From an uncultured Flavobacterium sp. (GTDB taxonomy: Bacteria > Bacteroidota > Bacteroidia > Flavobacteriales > Flavobacteriaceae): 64,000 bases of DNA. Of this stretch, positions 38,203 through 48,347 are shown one piece after another (within the stretch, counting starts at the first letter, position 1; every line of letters starts with the position of its first letter). The stretch lies in NCBI GenBank assembly GCA_937773775.1, contig CALJVL010000022.1:1-64000 (forward strand), given 5' to 3'. The translations under genes and the position numbers were made by a program. Under the pieces are notes generated by a model. It ran no database searches. It was not told the DNA's origin and saw only the letters and a list, made by a program, of their open reading frames with translations.

Positions 38203-38805
38203 GTGGGTTCGAAAACATATCTTGTGGATCAGGAAAAACTAATCCAAATTGATACTAAAAATAAAGCGAAGCAAAAGAGTAGCCAAGAAGTACTAGATGC
38301 TTTAAATAGGGATTTATCTCTGTGGAGCAAAATGAATATGCTTATTGGAGATGCGATGGGAAAAAAAGTTCTCCAACTTAGTACAGGACTTAACATTGAG
38401 GCAATTATTGGAATACGCTAACCAGCGTCTCAGGGGTTTTTCAGATCGGTATTTGTTGGATGTCACTAACGATTCTGATGGTTTGAAGGTGATTGATACG
38501 TATATGGGACATACCAAACGTTTTGTACCTTCTTTGTTAGGGGGAGAAACCTTTAAACTAAGCCTGTTATTGGCTTTCGGATAATCCGATTTGGCGGCCC
38601 GAAATATTGAAATTGAGTCGTTATTTATTGATCAGGGTTTTGGCTCTTTAGATCCAGAATCTTTAGATCAGGCGAGAAGCATACTCTAGAACATGCAAAA
38701 TGAAAGTAATAAGTTCATTCGTATCATATCAGATGTAGAAGAATTGAATGACCGTATTGGCTCGAAATGGCGCTGGAGACCGTGCGATTGCAATAGAATA
38801 GCTGC
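38203..38805 (+). pseudogene. Decayed duplicate of the sbcC 3' end
   Basis: The plus strand matches the last ~600 bp of sbcC (from DQEKLIQIDT to the stop) with many substitutions. A T inserted after GKKV near 38365 shifts the frame. SLSGGETFKLS has become SLLGGETFKLS, and a stop (TAA at 38582) interrupts the Walker B part LFIDxGFGSLD. It ends near 38805 with the same IEIE-like tail. The copy lies downstream of the S9 gene, so peptidase and relic together separate two copies of the same end. Confidence 0.85.
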
Positions 38806-39177
38806 AGAAACATAAATTATCAAGCAACTAAAAATCAGTCTACATGAACAATTTAACAACAATTATATTAGCACAAAAGTGATAGCTTATCTTCGTAATA
38901 TAAAAGTAGGAATAGAAAGTCAACTATTATGTTTCAGGGCTATTTAATCAACTAAAGACCAAAAAGCACTGTATTCAATGGGTTAGAGCTGCAAGCTATA
39001 GTCTCTAGGGTAAATAAACAGCACGAAAGGATTCATCCGAGAGCATGGGCTCTCCTGGAAGTACAATAGATAGTAAGAAAACGGTAAATTATATAGCCAT
39101 TAGGACTAAGTTAGGATTAGATTTGAGTAATTTTACAAAAAGAGGGGTAAAACAATACGCCTTATCAAATCAATTTT
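38806..39177. other. Intergenic region with faint coding remnant
   Basis: Plus strand 38985-39030 reads AIVSRVNKQHERIHPRAWALLEVQ and 39085-39170 TVNYIAIRTKLGLDLSNFTKR, protein-like but unrecognised and frame-broken. Contains the promoter of the following gene. Confidence 0.3.
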
Positions 39178-39825
39178 ATGCAAACTCAGAATTCAAATAT
39201 ACGAATCAGGCAAGAACTCGTAAACAGTATCGTACATGGTTTTGGAATTATTTTTGGTGTTGTAAGTATTCCTATCCTAATTGCATTTGCCATTAAAAGT
39301 GATAATACTTCTGGTATTATTGGTGCGGCTATTTATGGCTTTTGTTTTTTACAACTTTTCACTTTTTCTACACTCTACCACGGAATTCAGCATGCTCAGG
39401 CAAAACGCACACTTGAAATTCTTGATCACATCAGTATTTATTTTTTGATAGCGGGTACTTACACTCCGTTTTTACTAATGTATATGCCTAATTCTTTTGG
39501 TATAAGCTTGCTATCGGTTTTGTGGGGTCTTACCATATTGGGAATCATTTATAAGATTTTTTTTATAGGAAAATGGAAGATTTTATCTACAATAATTTAT
39601 ATAGGAATGGGTTTGATTATGGTTGTCGGCGGACGTACTTTCTTTGAAAGTGTCCCCCCTAATATCCTCACAATGATCCTAATTGGAGCCGGACTTTATC
39701 TTATAGGTGTTGTTTTTTACTTATGGAAGAAATATCTGTACAACCATGCTGTCTGGCACTTTTTTGTGCTCGCAGCTGCTGTTTGCCATTACGTAGCCAT
39801 TTTAATGGCGGTTGCGTCCAATTGA
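39178..39825 (+). CDS. Hemolysin III family (PAQR/YqfA) membrane protein
   Basis: 215 residues, seven membrane helices. The family motifs are visible: ELVNSIVHGFGIIFG (with His in helix 1), FTFSTLYHGIQH, LDHISIYFLIAGTYTPFLL and the last helix YNHAVWHFFVLAAAVCHYVAI. The conserved Ser/His/Asp metal ligands of the PAQR-like fold (Ser in FSTLYH, HxxxH in HAVWH) are present. Bacterial members have no settled function. Stands alone. Confidence 0.9.
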   Translation: MQTQNSNIRIRQELVNSIVHGFGIIFGVVSIPILIAFAIKSDNTSGIIGAAIYGFCFLQLFTFSTLYHGIQHAQAKRTLEILDHISIYFLIAGTYTPFLLMYMPNSFGISLLSVLWGLTILGIIYKIFFIGKWKILSTIIYIGMGLIMVVGGRTFFESVPPNILTMILIGAGLYLIGVVFYLWKKYLYNHAVWHFFVLAAAVCHYVAILMAVASN

Positions 39826-40178
39826 TTCCAATATGGATTGGGGGGTTAGAAAACAAAAGAGTCAAGCTTTATAGAGGCAATGAAGAAGTTAATTGTAAAC
39901 AAAAACCAATTGATATTCTATTAAAAGCAAGTTCGAATTGGGGAATAGGATAAACCAAATAGTAGAAAGCGGCAGTGATAAGAAATAACTACCTTATATA
40001 TTATGAGTTATTTTTTTTGACTTTAGGCAATTCAAGTTGTCAAATAAGATGAGGACTGAATCCATAGTAAAGTAAATAAAAGATGATGTTGACAACTGCC
40101 AAATTCAGTTAGAGAGGAAGTGCTGTAGTAGTACTGAAAATTAGGTTGTGAGTTATTGTCTAAAACCTAATAAAAATG
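39826..40178. other. Intergenic region between convergent genes
   Basis: About 350 bp between the hemolysin III-like gene and the 3' end of the FUSC gene. No gene or clear terminator recognised. Confidence 0.3.
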
Positions 40179-42433
40179 CTATTGCTCCTCTACAATAGCT
40201 AAACGATAGCGTTCCGTTGCCTTTTGTAGGTTTTCTGAAAGGGATTTTAACCAGGTTATGTGATTGGCAATCAAATAAGCTTCCTGAAGACCATGAAGCG
40301 TTTCGGTATCCAATTCGGTGTGGCCTAATCTGATATTTTCATCTCGCAAATTTGATAATTGCTGGTATTTACTCAACAACTTTTCCTCTGCATCTTCAGC
40401 TGGTTCTTTAGAGATTTTTTTCTTTATTTGAGTATCATCTAAACTATCGAATGACATCTGTAGCGTATTGGAGATTTTTTTGATTAGTACATTAAATTCT
40501 ATGGAAGCAGGAGTAGTTTGATGATTACTAATAAAATTACCGATGGATGCGATGGCAGACACCATTGTCTGGTTAAGCGTCACAATTTCATAAATCAGTT
40601 GAAATTCTTTCTGTTTCGATTTTGGGTCTTGTGTCAAGCGCTGGAAGGCAGCATTTAAATTACTGATAGCAAGAAAAGCTTCTTTCCTTGCTAAACTATA
40701 GGATACTTTGTTTTTTGAAGGATTTTGATACAGCTCTTGTGTTGCTAAAAGATATTCTTTGTTCCTTTTTAAAGCGTTCAAAAGTACCTGTTTTAGATTA
40801 TTGGCTTCCCAACTTGGCAAAAGTATATAATTAGCAATGACAGCGATAGTGGCTCCGATCATAGTGTCGATGACGCGGTATTGAATCACTTCAAAGGCAT
40901 CGGGATTGATTAAGGAATACACAAAGATTATACTAATGGTTATTAATGCGGCGGCAAACTTATAATTCTGCTGAATCAATGCAAATGCGAATACCAACGA
41001 AACAAATGCCAATACCGCATAAACCACTACATTTTGAGTAAGCAGTACAATACCAAAAGCAATAGCCGCACCAATGAGTGTACCGATGATACGATCTTTC
41101 GATCGCTCTTTGGTCAGACCGTAGCTCGGTCGCATAATAACAATGACGGTCAGCAAAATCCAATAGGTGTTTTGGATGTCAAAAAGAAAGCCTAACAGAT
41201 AGGCAAATATTACCGCTATGGTAAGGCGCAATGAATGTCTAAACATCGTGGAATCCAAACTGAAATTTTCAACAAGTACATTTAGTCTGTATTCGTGGAG
41301 CGTTAAGAACTGACTCGAATCTTGTCTTTTTAAGGATACTTTGGAAGCCTCTTTTACATTGGCCATTACACGTCTGATAACTCTGATTTCTTGTAGCAGT
41401 TGCTCTTGGTAATCGTATAGATTTTTCAATACTAAAGCACCTTCACGCGCTTCAGGTAATTTGACGGTGTCGACGTAATTTTTGATAGATTCGTTCGCTT
41501 CTGCTAATGCATTTAATAGACTATCTTTATTTGGTATTTTATCCTTTTGAATCAATAATTCAGACAAACGGATGAGGTGGTTGCCCATGATTTTGCTCAG
41601 ATTTTTCGAGGCTCTTAGAAATTCTTTATGCTCGCCAAAAATGGTATCGATCATTTTATAATCCAAATGTTTTGCTTCTATCAATTCGAAGATATTAATA
41701 GAAGAGAGTAAGATTAATAGTTGCTTTTCTTCATAATGCGAACGCCCGGAACGTTTACGCGCGGTAAGCAGAGTTTCTCGGAGTGTTTCCTGCTTTTCGT
41801 TTATTTGATGTTGCAGGACTAAGCTTTGTTTAAGCTGTTCGTCGCGCTTGGTTTTCTTTGTTAATAATTTGGCTCGTATTTTCAGGTATTCACCAATTAG
41901 GCGAAGCGTATCTGACAATAGCTGATTCTGATCTTTTATAGGCGCAAGTTTTTGAAAAATAAAGGATACGACTAAATACCAAAGACCTCCAACTCCCATT
42001 AAGGCTACTTGTACTAAAATATCATAGGCTGTTTCTTTTTGAATAGCAATTGCTATTACCATTGACAACAAGCCAGAAAAGGACACTAAAGACGCTCTAA
42101 AGCCATAAACCGAAAGCAGCGACACAGCAAACGTAATAATTGCAAGTGCCACCAATAATAGGGGTAGGAAAGGTTTTGAAAATAGGATGATAGCAGTAAT
42201 AACCCATTGTTAATCCAATACTAACTAAAATGGCATTGACTTTACGTTTAGTACTGCCCGGAATGTCGCCTGGCGCATTTAAAAAAGCACCTACAACAAC
42301 AGCTATAGCAAATTCAAAATACCCTAAAAGGTACAGCACAGCAAGGGGTACGGCAATCCCAAATCCAATACGAATTCCTCGGTCAAAGCTGGAGCTTTTT
42401 AAAAATAATTCTAATTGTTTGAGTTTTTTTGTT
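40179..42433 (-). pseudogene. FUSC family inner membrane protein (YccS-like), frameshifted near N-terminus
   Basis: The long C-terminal frame (40179-42155, 658 residues) holds a cytosolic helical part, then FRHSLRLTIAVIFAYLLGF, IQNTYWILLTVIVIMRPSYGLTKERSKDRIIGT, the FUSC/ArAE transporter signature, and a final coiled tail. The N-terminal membrane part lies in other frames (42097-42420: GIRIGFGIAVPLAVLYLLGYFEFA and NAPGDIPGSTKRKVNA). The frame change is near 42200 and another in the A run 42425-42430 hides the start codon. Restored length is about 745 residues, normal for YccS/YhfK. Proposed role is efflux of aromatic acids. Two single-base run changes may be sequencing artefacts. Confidence 0.8.
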
Positions 42434-42733
42434 CAAGCAGGCTTCTAATTTTATTCTAAAGGTAGAATAATTGTGCTGAAGTATAGTCTAGTTAGAATAT
42501 TTAAAAGAATCGCAGAATGGAAAATTAGTTGTTCAACGCCTTTTGGAAAATTACTGATATCCCATATTATTGCCAATATCCAGCTCGGATTGACTGTTTT
42601 TTTGAGGTAGTTCACTGTTCTCTTTTGTACTACAAAAAAAGAAATAGAAAGTCCACGTTATTTAGGACTATTCAAACCTAAGAGTCAAACCCAAAAGCTA
42701 GGTAGTTAGTAAAAATATTAAATTTGTCTTACT

Positions 42734-42777
42734 TGATATAGGTCAAGGGGGCTTCTGCTGTAGTATTGTAAATTTGC
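42734..42777 (+). promoter_or_regulatory. Promoter with Fnr/Crp-type box upstream of the nitroreductase
   Basis: TTGATATAGGTCAA (42734-42747) is a TTGAT-N4-GTCAA palindrome, and TAAATTTG (42770-42777) fits TAnnTTTG. Centre-to-centre distance is 33 bp, and the ATG follows 35 nt after the T of the -7 motif. The whole block is repeated, with changes, upstream of the OYE gene at 44374. Confidence 0.75.
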
Positions 42778-42804
42778 GGACATTAAAAATTTATAAAACA
42801 GCAC

Positions 42805-43482
42805 ATGATCACAGTTAACATAGCAAAAGAAGACATTATCAATGCATTTCAATTTAGGCATGCCACTAAAGAGTTTGACGCTGCTAAAATTATTTCAGAT
42901 GAAAACATGGAATTTATTTTAGAAACCGCGCATTTATCTCCAAGTTCTTTTGGTTTTGAACCTTGGCATTTTATTGTTGTACAAGACAAAGAGTTGCGTG
43001 AATTCATAAAACCAGTAGCATGGGGGAGCACCGGCAAAATTAGATACTGCAAGCCATTTTGTATTGGGTTTATCGATGAAAGCACCAATGGTAAAACACG
43101 ATTCCGATTATGTCATGTCGATGATGAAAGACGTCAAACAATGGCCAGCAGACACCATAGAAATGTATTCTAAATTCTACAGAGAATTTCAAGAGAATGA
43201 CTTCGATTTAGATACGGATAAAAAAATTATTCGATTGGTCATCAAAACAGACCTACATTGCTTTGGGAAATATGATGACATCAGCCGCTTTGGTAGGTAT
43301 TGATAGTTGTCCTATTGAAGGTTTTCATCAAGAAAAAGCAGAAGCTTTATTGAGAGAAAAAATTTGGAGTGGATACAGACAAATACGGTTTGTCCTTTAT
43401 GGTTGCTTTTGGTTACAGAAAAGCAGATCCGGCAAACCCTAAATCAAGAAGAAATATAGAAGATATCATTACTTGGATGTAA
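42805..43482 (+). pseudogene. Nitroreductase family NAD(P)H oxidoreductase, frameshifted
   Basis: The N-terminal 80 residues (ITVNIAKEDIINAFQFRHATKEFD, SPSSFGFEPWHFIVV) are those of NfsB-type FMN nitroreductases. The frame changes near 43030, in an A/G-rich step near 43050, again near 43240 ([21 protein letters not shown]) and near 43360, giving [20 protein letters not shown], the conserved C-terminus, and ending at 43482. When joined the length is about 220 residues, as expected. The enzyme would reduce nitro compounds or quinones with NAD(P)H. It shares a promoter architecture with the OYE gene, so both were probably switched together. Confidence 0.8.
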
Positions 43483-44373
43483 TTCATAACTATTTACATT
43501 CAGTCTAAAAAATAATTAATGGTTCCAAAGTGTTAAAACTTTGGGGCCATTTTTAATATAAGTAACAAAAAAGGAAAGCGATAGAAGCAATTAAATCATA
43601 ACTTTATAGGCCGCAGGCAATAATTATTTTTAAACAGTAGACTAGCCGTTTTTTAATTGAATTTTTCTACTTGATTGAACATTTTTCTTTCTAAAATTAC
43701 TTGAAATAAATAAAAAATTATCAGAAAAGAATAATAATACCTGATGGATAACTTCGTTTCATTAATTTTGTAAAAGCAAGCTTACATCAAGAGCGCAATA
43801 AAGGAATATAGAAAATACAGCTGTTTTTTCAATTCTGGTTCAGTATTATAACGGCAACCTAATCGATCTTAAAAAAGAGTATTAACGGAAACCTAATTTG
43901 AACATGATCTACAATAACAAATCTTTGTAGCGAACAGGATGTGCGATTCTTTTGGCATAAGAATTACAGAAAGAAAATGTAGCGTTACAAGTAGCGGTTA
44001 CTCATAGCAACTTCAATAGTACAAAAGTTACCGAAACTTATATCAAGAGCATTTTTTACAATAGATTAACTTCCTTTTCCTATTTTCAGGATGAAGGATA
44101 TTTGGTTGATAAGCAATTTGATTCTGAAGGAACTCTTCAATAGCTTTTAATCACAAAAGACACAATACTATTTATCTCCATATTTGGCTCTCAAGAAGGG
44201 GCAGAAAATCGATTATTGTATTCACTTGAGCAACTGGCTTAAAAACACTTTAAGAAATAGTGCCCTTTGTCTTGCAGCGAGCTGCTCTTTTTAAGCTAGA
44301 ATCGGTGCAAACTATTTAAGAGTCACACCAAAAAACTTAAGTAAAGTAAGGGAAACAGTTAAATCTATCTTAA
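43483..44373. other. Gene-poor stretch with one unidentified remnant
   Basis: Between nitroreductase and OYE. Plus strand 43975-44243 reads KENVALQVAVTHSNFNST, VTETYIKSIFYNRLTSFSYF and DEGYLVDKQFDSEGTLQ, one TAG, then LLITKDTILFISIFGSQEG and NRLLYSLEQLA before a stop. It is probably a decayed gene, but no family was recognised. The 44290-44373 part resembles the DNA upstream of the nitroreductase. Confidence 0.35.
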
Positions 44374-44417
44374 TTGATTTAGGTCAATGGTATTGGTGCT
44401 ACAGTAATGTAAATTTG
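44374..44417 (+). promoter_or_regulatory. Promoter with Fnr/Crp-type box upstream of the OYE gene
   Basis: TTGATTTAGGTCAA (44374-44387) and TAAATTTG (44410-44417) are spaced exactly as upstream of the nitroreductase (33 bp centre to centre). ATG is 36 nt after the start of the -7 motif. Similarity between the two regions extends upstream for about 50 bp, suggesting that the promoter was duplicated. Confidence 0.78.
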
Positions 44418-44445
44418 TATCATTAATAATTTATAAAAAAACAAC

Positions 44446-45540
44446 ATGAGTAAACAACATTTATTAACACCATATAACAAAAATATTAACCTCAATAACA
44501 GAGTTGTCATGGCGCCGATGACACGTGGTAGAGCAGATAATGAAGGCAATGTTGCAACAGATGAGCTACATGGCTTGTATTACGAACAACGTGCATCAGC
44601 AGGTTTAATTATTACAGAAGGCTCGCAAGTGTCTAGTGATGCTGTAGGTTATATCAATACAGCTGGTATCTACACAGACGAGCAAGTAGAAGGTTGGAAA
44701 AAAGTAACCAAACGGGTACATGATAAAGGAGGGAAAATCTTTATTCAATTGTGGCATGTAGGGCGTATGTCTCATCCTGATTTTCATAATGGAGCATTGC
44801 CATTATCCGCTTCAGCTATCAATCCTAACGATAAGTCATTTACCCCTGAAGGATTTAAAATTACTGTTACGCCAAGAGAAATGTCCGTTGAAGATATTAA
44901 AACTACGGTACAAGATTTTAAAAAGTCAGCTGAAAATGCAGTAAAAGCTGGTTTTGATGGAGTAGAAATACATTCTTCTAATGGTTATTTGTTTCAGCAG
45001 TTCTTTAACGGAACGTCTAATCACCGAACAGATGAGTATGGTGGAAGTATTGAAAACAAAGCCCGTATATTTTTTGAAGTTCTAGACGCAATCAAAGAAG
45101 TTATTCCACAGGAAAAAATTGGAGCCCGATTTAATCCATCATTAAACGGTCCATTCGGAACGACTATGGATGAAGAAACAATTCCAACGTTTGAATACAT
45201 CATTAAAAAATTGAATGATTATAATTTAGCATACGTGCATCTTTCTGAACCTTTTACAGATGTTTCAGAAATACCATATGCTGTGATACAAATAGCTAAA
45301 CATTTCCGTCCTTTGTATAATGGGACATTGATGATTAACTCGGATTTTGATCAAGAAAAAGGAAATAAAGTTATTGAAGAAGGATATGCAGATTTAGTAG
45401 CTTACGGTAAGCCATACGTTTCTAATCCAGATTTAGTAGAACGTTTTGAGAACAACTTAGATTTAGCAGAGTGGGATCCAAATACTTTCTACGCAGGAGG
45501 AGCAGAAGGGTATACAGATTATCCAGTAGCTTCTAAGTAA
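44446..45540 (+). CDS. Old Yellow Enzyme family alkene reductase
   Basis: 364 residues. FMN-binding barrel with NRVVMAPMTRGRAD near the start, LIITEGSQVS, IFIQLWHVGRMSHPDFH, FDGVEIHSSNGYLFQQFFNGTSNHRTDEYGGSIENKARIFFE and LVAYGKPYVSNPDLVERF. These match N-ethylmaleimide/alkene reductases (NemA type), with the HxxN pair in VEIHSSNGYL. They reduce activated C=C bonds with NAD(P)H and detoxify electrophiles. It lies 49 nt before an alcohol dehydrogenase in the same direction. Intact. Confidence 0.93.
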   Translation: MSKQHLLTPYNKNINLNNRVVMAPMTRGRADNEGNVATDELHGLYYEQRASAGLIITEGSQVSSDAVGYINTAGIYTDEQVEGWKKVTKRVHDKGGKIFIQLWHVGRMSHPDFHNGALPLSASAINPNDKSFTPEGFKITVTPREMSVEDIKTTVQDFKKSAENAVKAGFDGVEIHSSNGYLFQQFFNGTSNHRTDEYGGSIENKARIFFEVLDAIKEVIPQEKIGARFNPSLNGPFGTTMDEETIPTFEYIIKKLNDYNLAYVHLSEPFTDVSEIPYAVIQIAKHFRPLYNGTLMINSDFDQEKGNKVIEEGYADLVAYGKPYVSNPDLVERFENNLDLAEWDPNTFYAGGAEGYTDYPVASK

Positions 45541-45589
45541 ATAGTAATACAGAAATCGAATTAATAATAACTTTAAAAATAACATAACA

Positions 45590-46650
45590 ATGGCGACTAC
45601 TACAGTAAAAGCATATGGTACAACAGCAGCAACAGAAGATTTAAAACCTTTAGATATTGAAAGAAGAGCTGTAGGAACAGAGGACGTAAAAATTGATATC
45701 ACTTATAGCGGTGTTTGCCATAGCGACATACATACAGCAAGAAACGAATGGAATGGATCGACTTATCCTGTAGTACTTGGACATGAGATCATTGGTCGAG
45801 TAGTAGAGGTAGGAAATGGTGTTAGTAACCATAAAGTAGGTGATTTAGTAGGAGTAGGTTGTATGGTAGACTCTTGCCAGACATGTTCTTCTTGTCAGAA
45901 AGGTTTAGAACAATTTTGCGAAAACGGAGCAACATTTACTTATAACAGCCCAGACAAACATCTGGAAGGTAAACAAACTTACGGAGGTTATTCAACGTCA
46001 GTAGTTGTTGATGAAAAATTTGTACTACGCATTCCAGAAAATTTAGACGAAGCAGCAACTGCACCGCTATTATGTGCAGGAGTTACTACATGGTCTCCAT
46101 TACGTCATTGGAACGTAAAAAAAGGAGATAAAGTAGGAGTAGTAGGCTTAGGTGGCTTAGGTCATATGGGCGTTAAATTTGCCAATGCACTGGGTGCACA
46201 TGTGGTTATTATTACAACATCACCAGAAAAAGGGAAAGATGCGCAACGCTTAGGTGCTCATGAAGTTTTTGATTTCCAAAGATGAAGCCGACATGAAAAA
46301 AACACCAAAATAGGTTTCGATTTTATTTTAAATACCATTCCTGTAGGTCATGAAATGGATCCATATTTAGCATTGCTTAAAATTGATTCAACAATGGTTT
46401 TAGTTGGTGCAGTAGAACCGTTAAAGCCGTTTCATGGAGGAAATATCATTATGGGACGTAAGCGTATTGCCGGTTCTTTAATCGGAGGTATTAAAGAAAC
46501 ACAAGAGATAGTTAGATTTCTGTGGAGAACATAATATTACTAGTGATATTGAGCTTATCAATATGCAAGATATTAACAAGGCTTACGATCGTGTAACAAG
46601 CAACGACGTTAAATACAGATTTGTAATTGACATGAAATCGCTTAAATAAA
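45590..46650 (+). pseudogene. Zinc-dependent alcohol dehydrogenase (AdhC/YahK type), frameshifted
   Basis: The N-terminal 230 residues are clean: GVCHSDIHTARNEW and GHEIIGRV bind the catalytic zinc, the structural zinc site is CMVDSCQTCSSCQKGLEQFC, and the cofactor fold is VGVVGLGGLGHMGVK. A frame change near 46280 ends the frame. The rest follows in another frame: FDFILNTIPVGHEMDPYLALL, LVGAVEPLKPFHGGNIIMGRKRIAGSLIGG, then after a second change near 46520 NITSDIELINMQDINKAYDRV and RFVIDMKSLK ending at 46650. Normal length about 350. It follows the OYE gene and likely reduced aldehydes in the same detoxification operon. Confidence 0.85.
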
Positions 46651-46681
46651 AACAATTTTTTTTACAGCGTTATTAAAATAA

Positions 46682-46717
46682 AAAACAGGCATCTAAAGTA
46701 ATTTTAGATGCTGTTTT
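46682..46717. terminator. Hairpin terminator after the alcohol dehydrogenase
   Basis: GCATCTAAA (46689-46697) pairs with TTTAGATGC (46703-46711) around a 5-nt loop, extended by AAAACA with TGTTTT after a bulged G. A T-run follows on the plus strand. Confidence 0.8.
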
Positions 46718-46880
46718 TATTTGTAGTAAAAACTAAACCCTTTTAGTACTTCATCTCTTTTGTAATAGCGTCTAGCACTAATCCCGTAATAAGTTGTTTT
46801 TCCTTTCTTAGTCCAACTTTAAAGGGTACTACTGTCAATTTTTAGTAATTCACAGGATTCTGATCGGGTTAACAAGATTA
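46717..46880 (-). pseudogene. Helix-turn-helix (HTH_17/excisionase-like) C-terminal relic
   Basis: Minus-strand reading gives LLTRSESCELLKIDSSTL, one TAA, then SWTKKGKTTYYGISARRYYKRDEVLKGF ending at 46717. This is the MerR-like helix-turn-helix of small excisionase-type proteins (usual LTRKEVAxLLxVDxSTIxxWxKxG). The N-terminal part is missing next to the Nudix gene. An in-frame stop sits in the middle of the helix-turn-helix, so it is inactive. Such genes belong to mobile elements in Bacteroidota. Confidence 0.6.
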
Positions 46881-46905
46881 CTGATTTCTCTTTTGCACTG
46901 TAGTA

Positions 46906-47310
46906 TTAAAATGGCTTAAAGCCTTCTTTTAGTTGGTTGATTGTTGGCAAGAAAAGGGGAGAGGGTAAATTACCCCATTCAAACCATTCCCATTGTTCGC
47001 ATTTATCGGGTTCCATTAGTTGAACTTCACCGGACTCAAAATCGGAGATCATGCTAATTGTTATGTAATGTTTTTGCTCGTTTTTAAAAATATCGTTGGT
47101 AATGGTTCCAAAGCGCAGGTTTTTAATTTCAATTCCTACTTCTTCCCGCACTTCCCTGCGGGAACATTCTTCCCATGACTCGCCAAACTCTAAGTGGCCC
47201 CCTGGATAGCACCAGCTGCCCTCGCCATGTGCGTTTTTTCTTCTGCCTAGAAGGATTTTGTTGTCTTTAATTATAATTACTCCAATTCCAACTTTGGGTC
47301 TGTTTTCCAT
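46906..47310 (-). CDS. Nudix hydrolase (NUDT15-like)
   Basis: 134 residues. Nudix box in GHLEFGESWEECSRREVREEVGIE (residues about 39-62) matches GX5EX7REUXEEXGU with all metal-binding glutamates. N-terminus MENRPKVGIGVIIIKDNKILLGRRKN is typical of NUDT15/MutT-type nucleotide pyrophosphatases, and the WCYPGG motif precedes the box. Probably cleans oxidised or unusual nucleotides. A decayed copy of its first 18 codons lies at 29925-29981. Intact. Confidence 0.9.
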   Translation of the reverse strand: MENRPKVGIGVIIIKDNKILLGRRKNAHGEGSWCYPGGHLEFGESWEECSRREVREEVGIEIKNLRFGTITNDIFKNEQKHYITISMISDFESGEVQLMEPDKCEQWEWFEWGNLPSPLFLPTINQLKEGFKPF

Positions 47311-47879
47311 CTGTATTTTTTATTTTTTTATGAGATCAACGTCTCTTTGTTATTCTTGTAGTGGTTTGACACTAAACTAAGCTTTATTTTTGGGTTTGCA
47401 ATAAAACTCTAAAATACAAAATAAGTTAATTGTCCAAAGCACTAATGGTGAGGATTGACAATTTGGTCTTGTTGAAACGAAATTATATACTTAATCTTTT
47501 TACTTTCTCTTTTTTCCTGTAATCAATTATTTCCATTGCAATCAAGTCTATTTAATACTTCGTTAAAACCATAAAACACGCAATCGTTTGATTTATAATT
47601 GTAAGATATTAAATTCAATTACTAATTTTTTTACCGCATCATAAATGATTTTTTGACTACTTTTGTATGGGATTCTATTTACACTATACACTATCGAAAA
47701 TTGAGTTTGATAGCCATTAAAACAAATAAAAAGCTATTGCAAAAATTACTGTTTCTCAAGGTATTCTATCAAACCCAAAACAAGCAAGTTTCAAATTCTT
47801 TCACATCATGAAACTGCAATTCGTTTGCAACAATTAGACAACAATAACAACAGGTAGCTACCAAATTTTAAAATTGATT
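47311..47879. other. Long intergenic region with divergent promoters
   Basis: About 570 bp, AT-rich. TTTGATAG near 47707 and CTATCAAA near 47764 form a wide inverted repeat. No gene recognised. Confidence 0.35.
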
Positions 47880-48347
47880 ATGAAAGAAAGTATTAAAAAA
47901 TTAGATCAGAGATCAATAAAAATTATGCGAAGGACGAGCAGAATTGCAATTCGTGTATCGTTTGGTATAATATTCATTTGGTTTGGAATACTAAAACCAT
48001 TGCACCTATCGCCCGCAGAGGGTTTGCTGAAAGCGACTGTTGTATGGTTACCATTTGGTTCTGCAGATAATTGGTTAATAATTATTGGATGGTGGGAAGT
48101 TATTATAGGTATTTGCTTTCTCTTTGAAAAAACAACAAGGGTGGCTATTATACTTCTACTTACGCAGATGATAGGGACTTTTATGCCATTAGTTTTTCTT
48201 CCTGAAGTAACTTTTCAGTCAAATAATATTTTACTTCCTACATTAGAAGGGCAATACATAATTAAAAATTTAATAATTATTTCTGCAGCCTTAGTTCTTG
48301 GTGGCGAAATTAATAGATCAAAAAAACAAAACAGAAACTTCTGTTAA
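47880..48347 (+). CDS. Small DoxX-like integral membrane protein
   Basis: 155 residues from ATG 47880 (MKESIKKLDQRSIKIM; an upstream ATG at 47874 adds two residues). Four membrane helices, beginning VSFGIIFIWFGILKPLHLSPAEGLL, with GWWEVIIGICFLFEKTTRVA in the second, as in DoxX/YkgB-like proteins. Function unknown. It stands between two gene-poor stretches. Intact. Confidence 0.7.
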   Translation: MKESIKKLDQRSIKIMRRTSRIAIRVSFGIIFIWFGILKPLHLSPAEGLLKATVVWLPFGSADNWLIIIGWWEVIIGICFLFEKTTRVAIILLLTQMIGTFMPLVFLPEVTFQSNNILLPTLEGQYIIKNLIIISAALVLGGEINRSKKQNRNFC

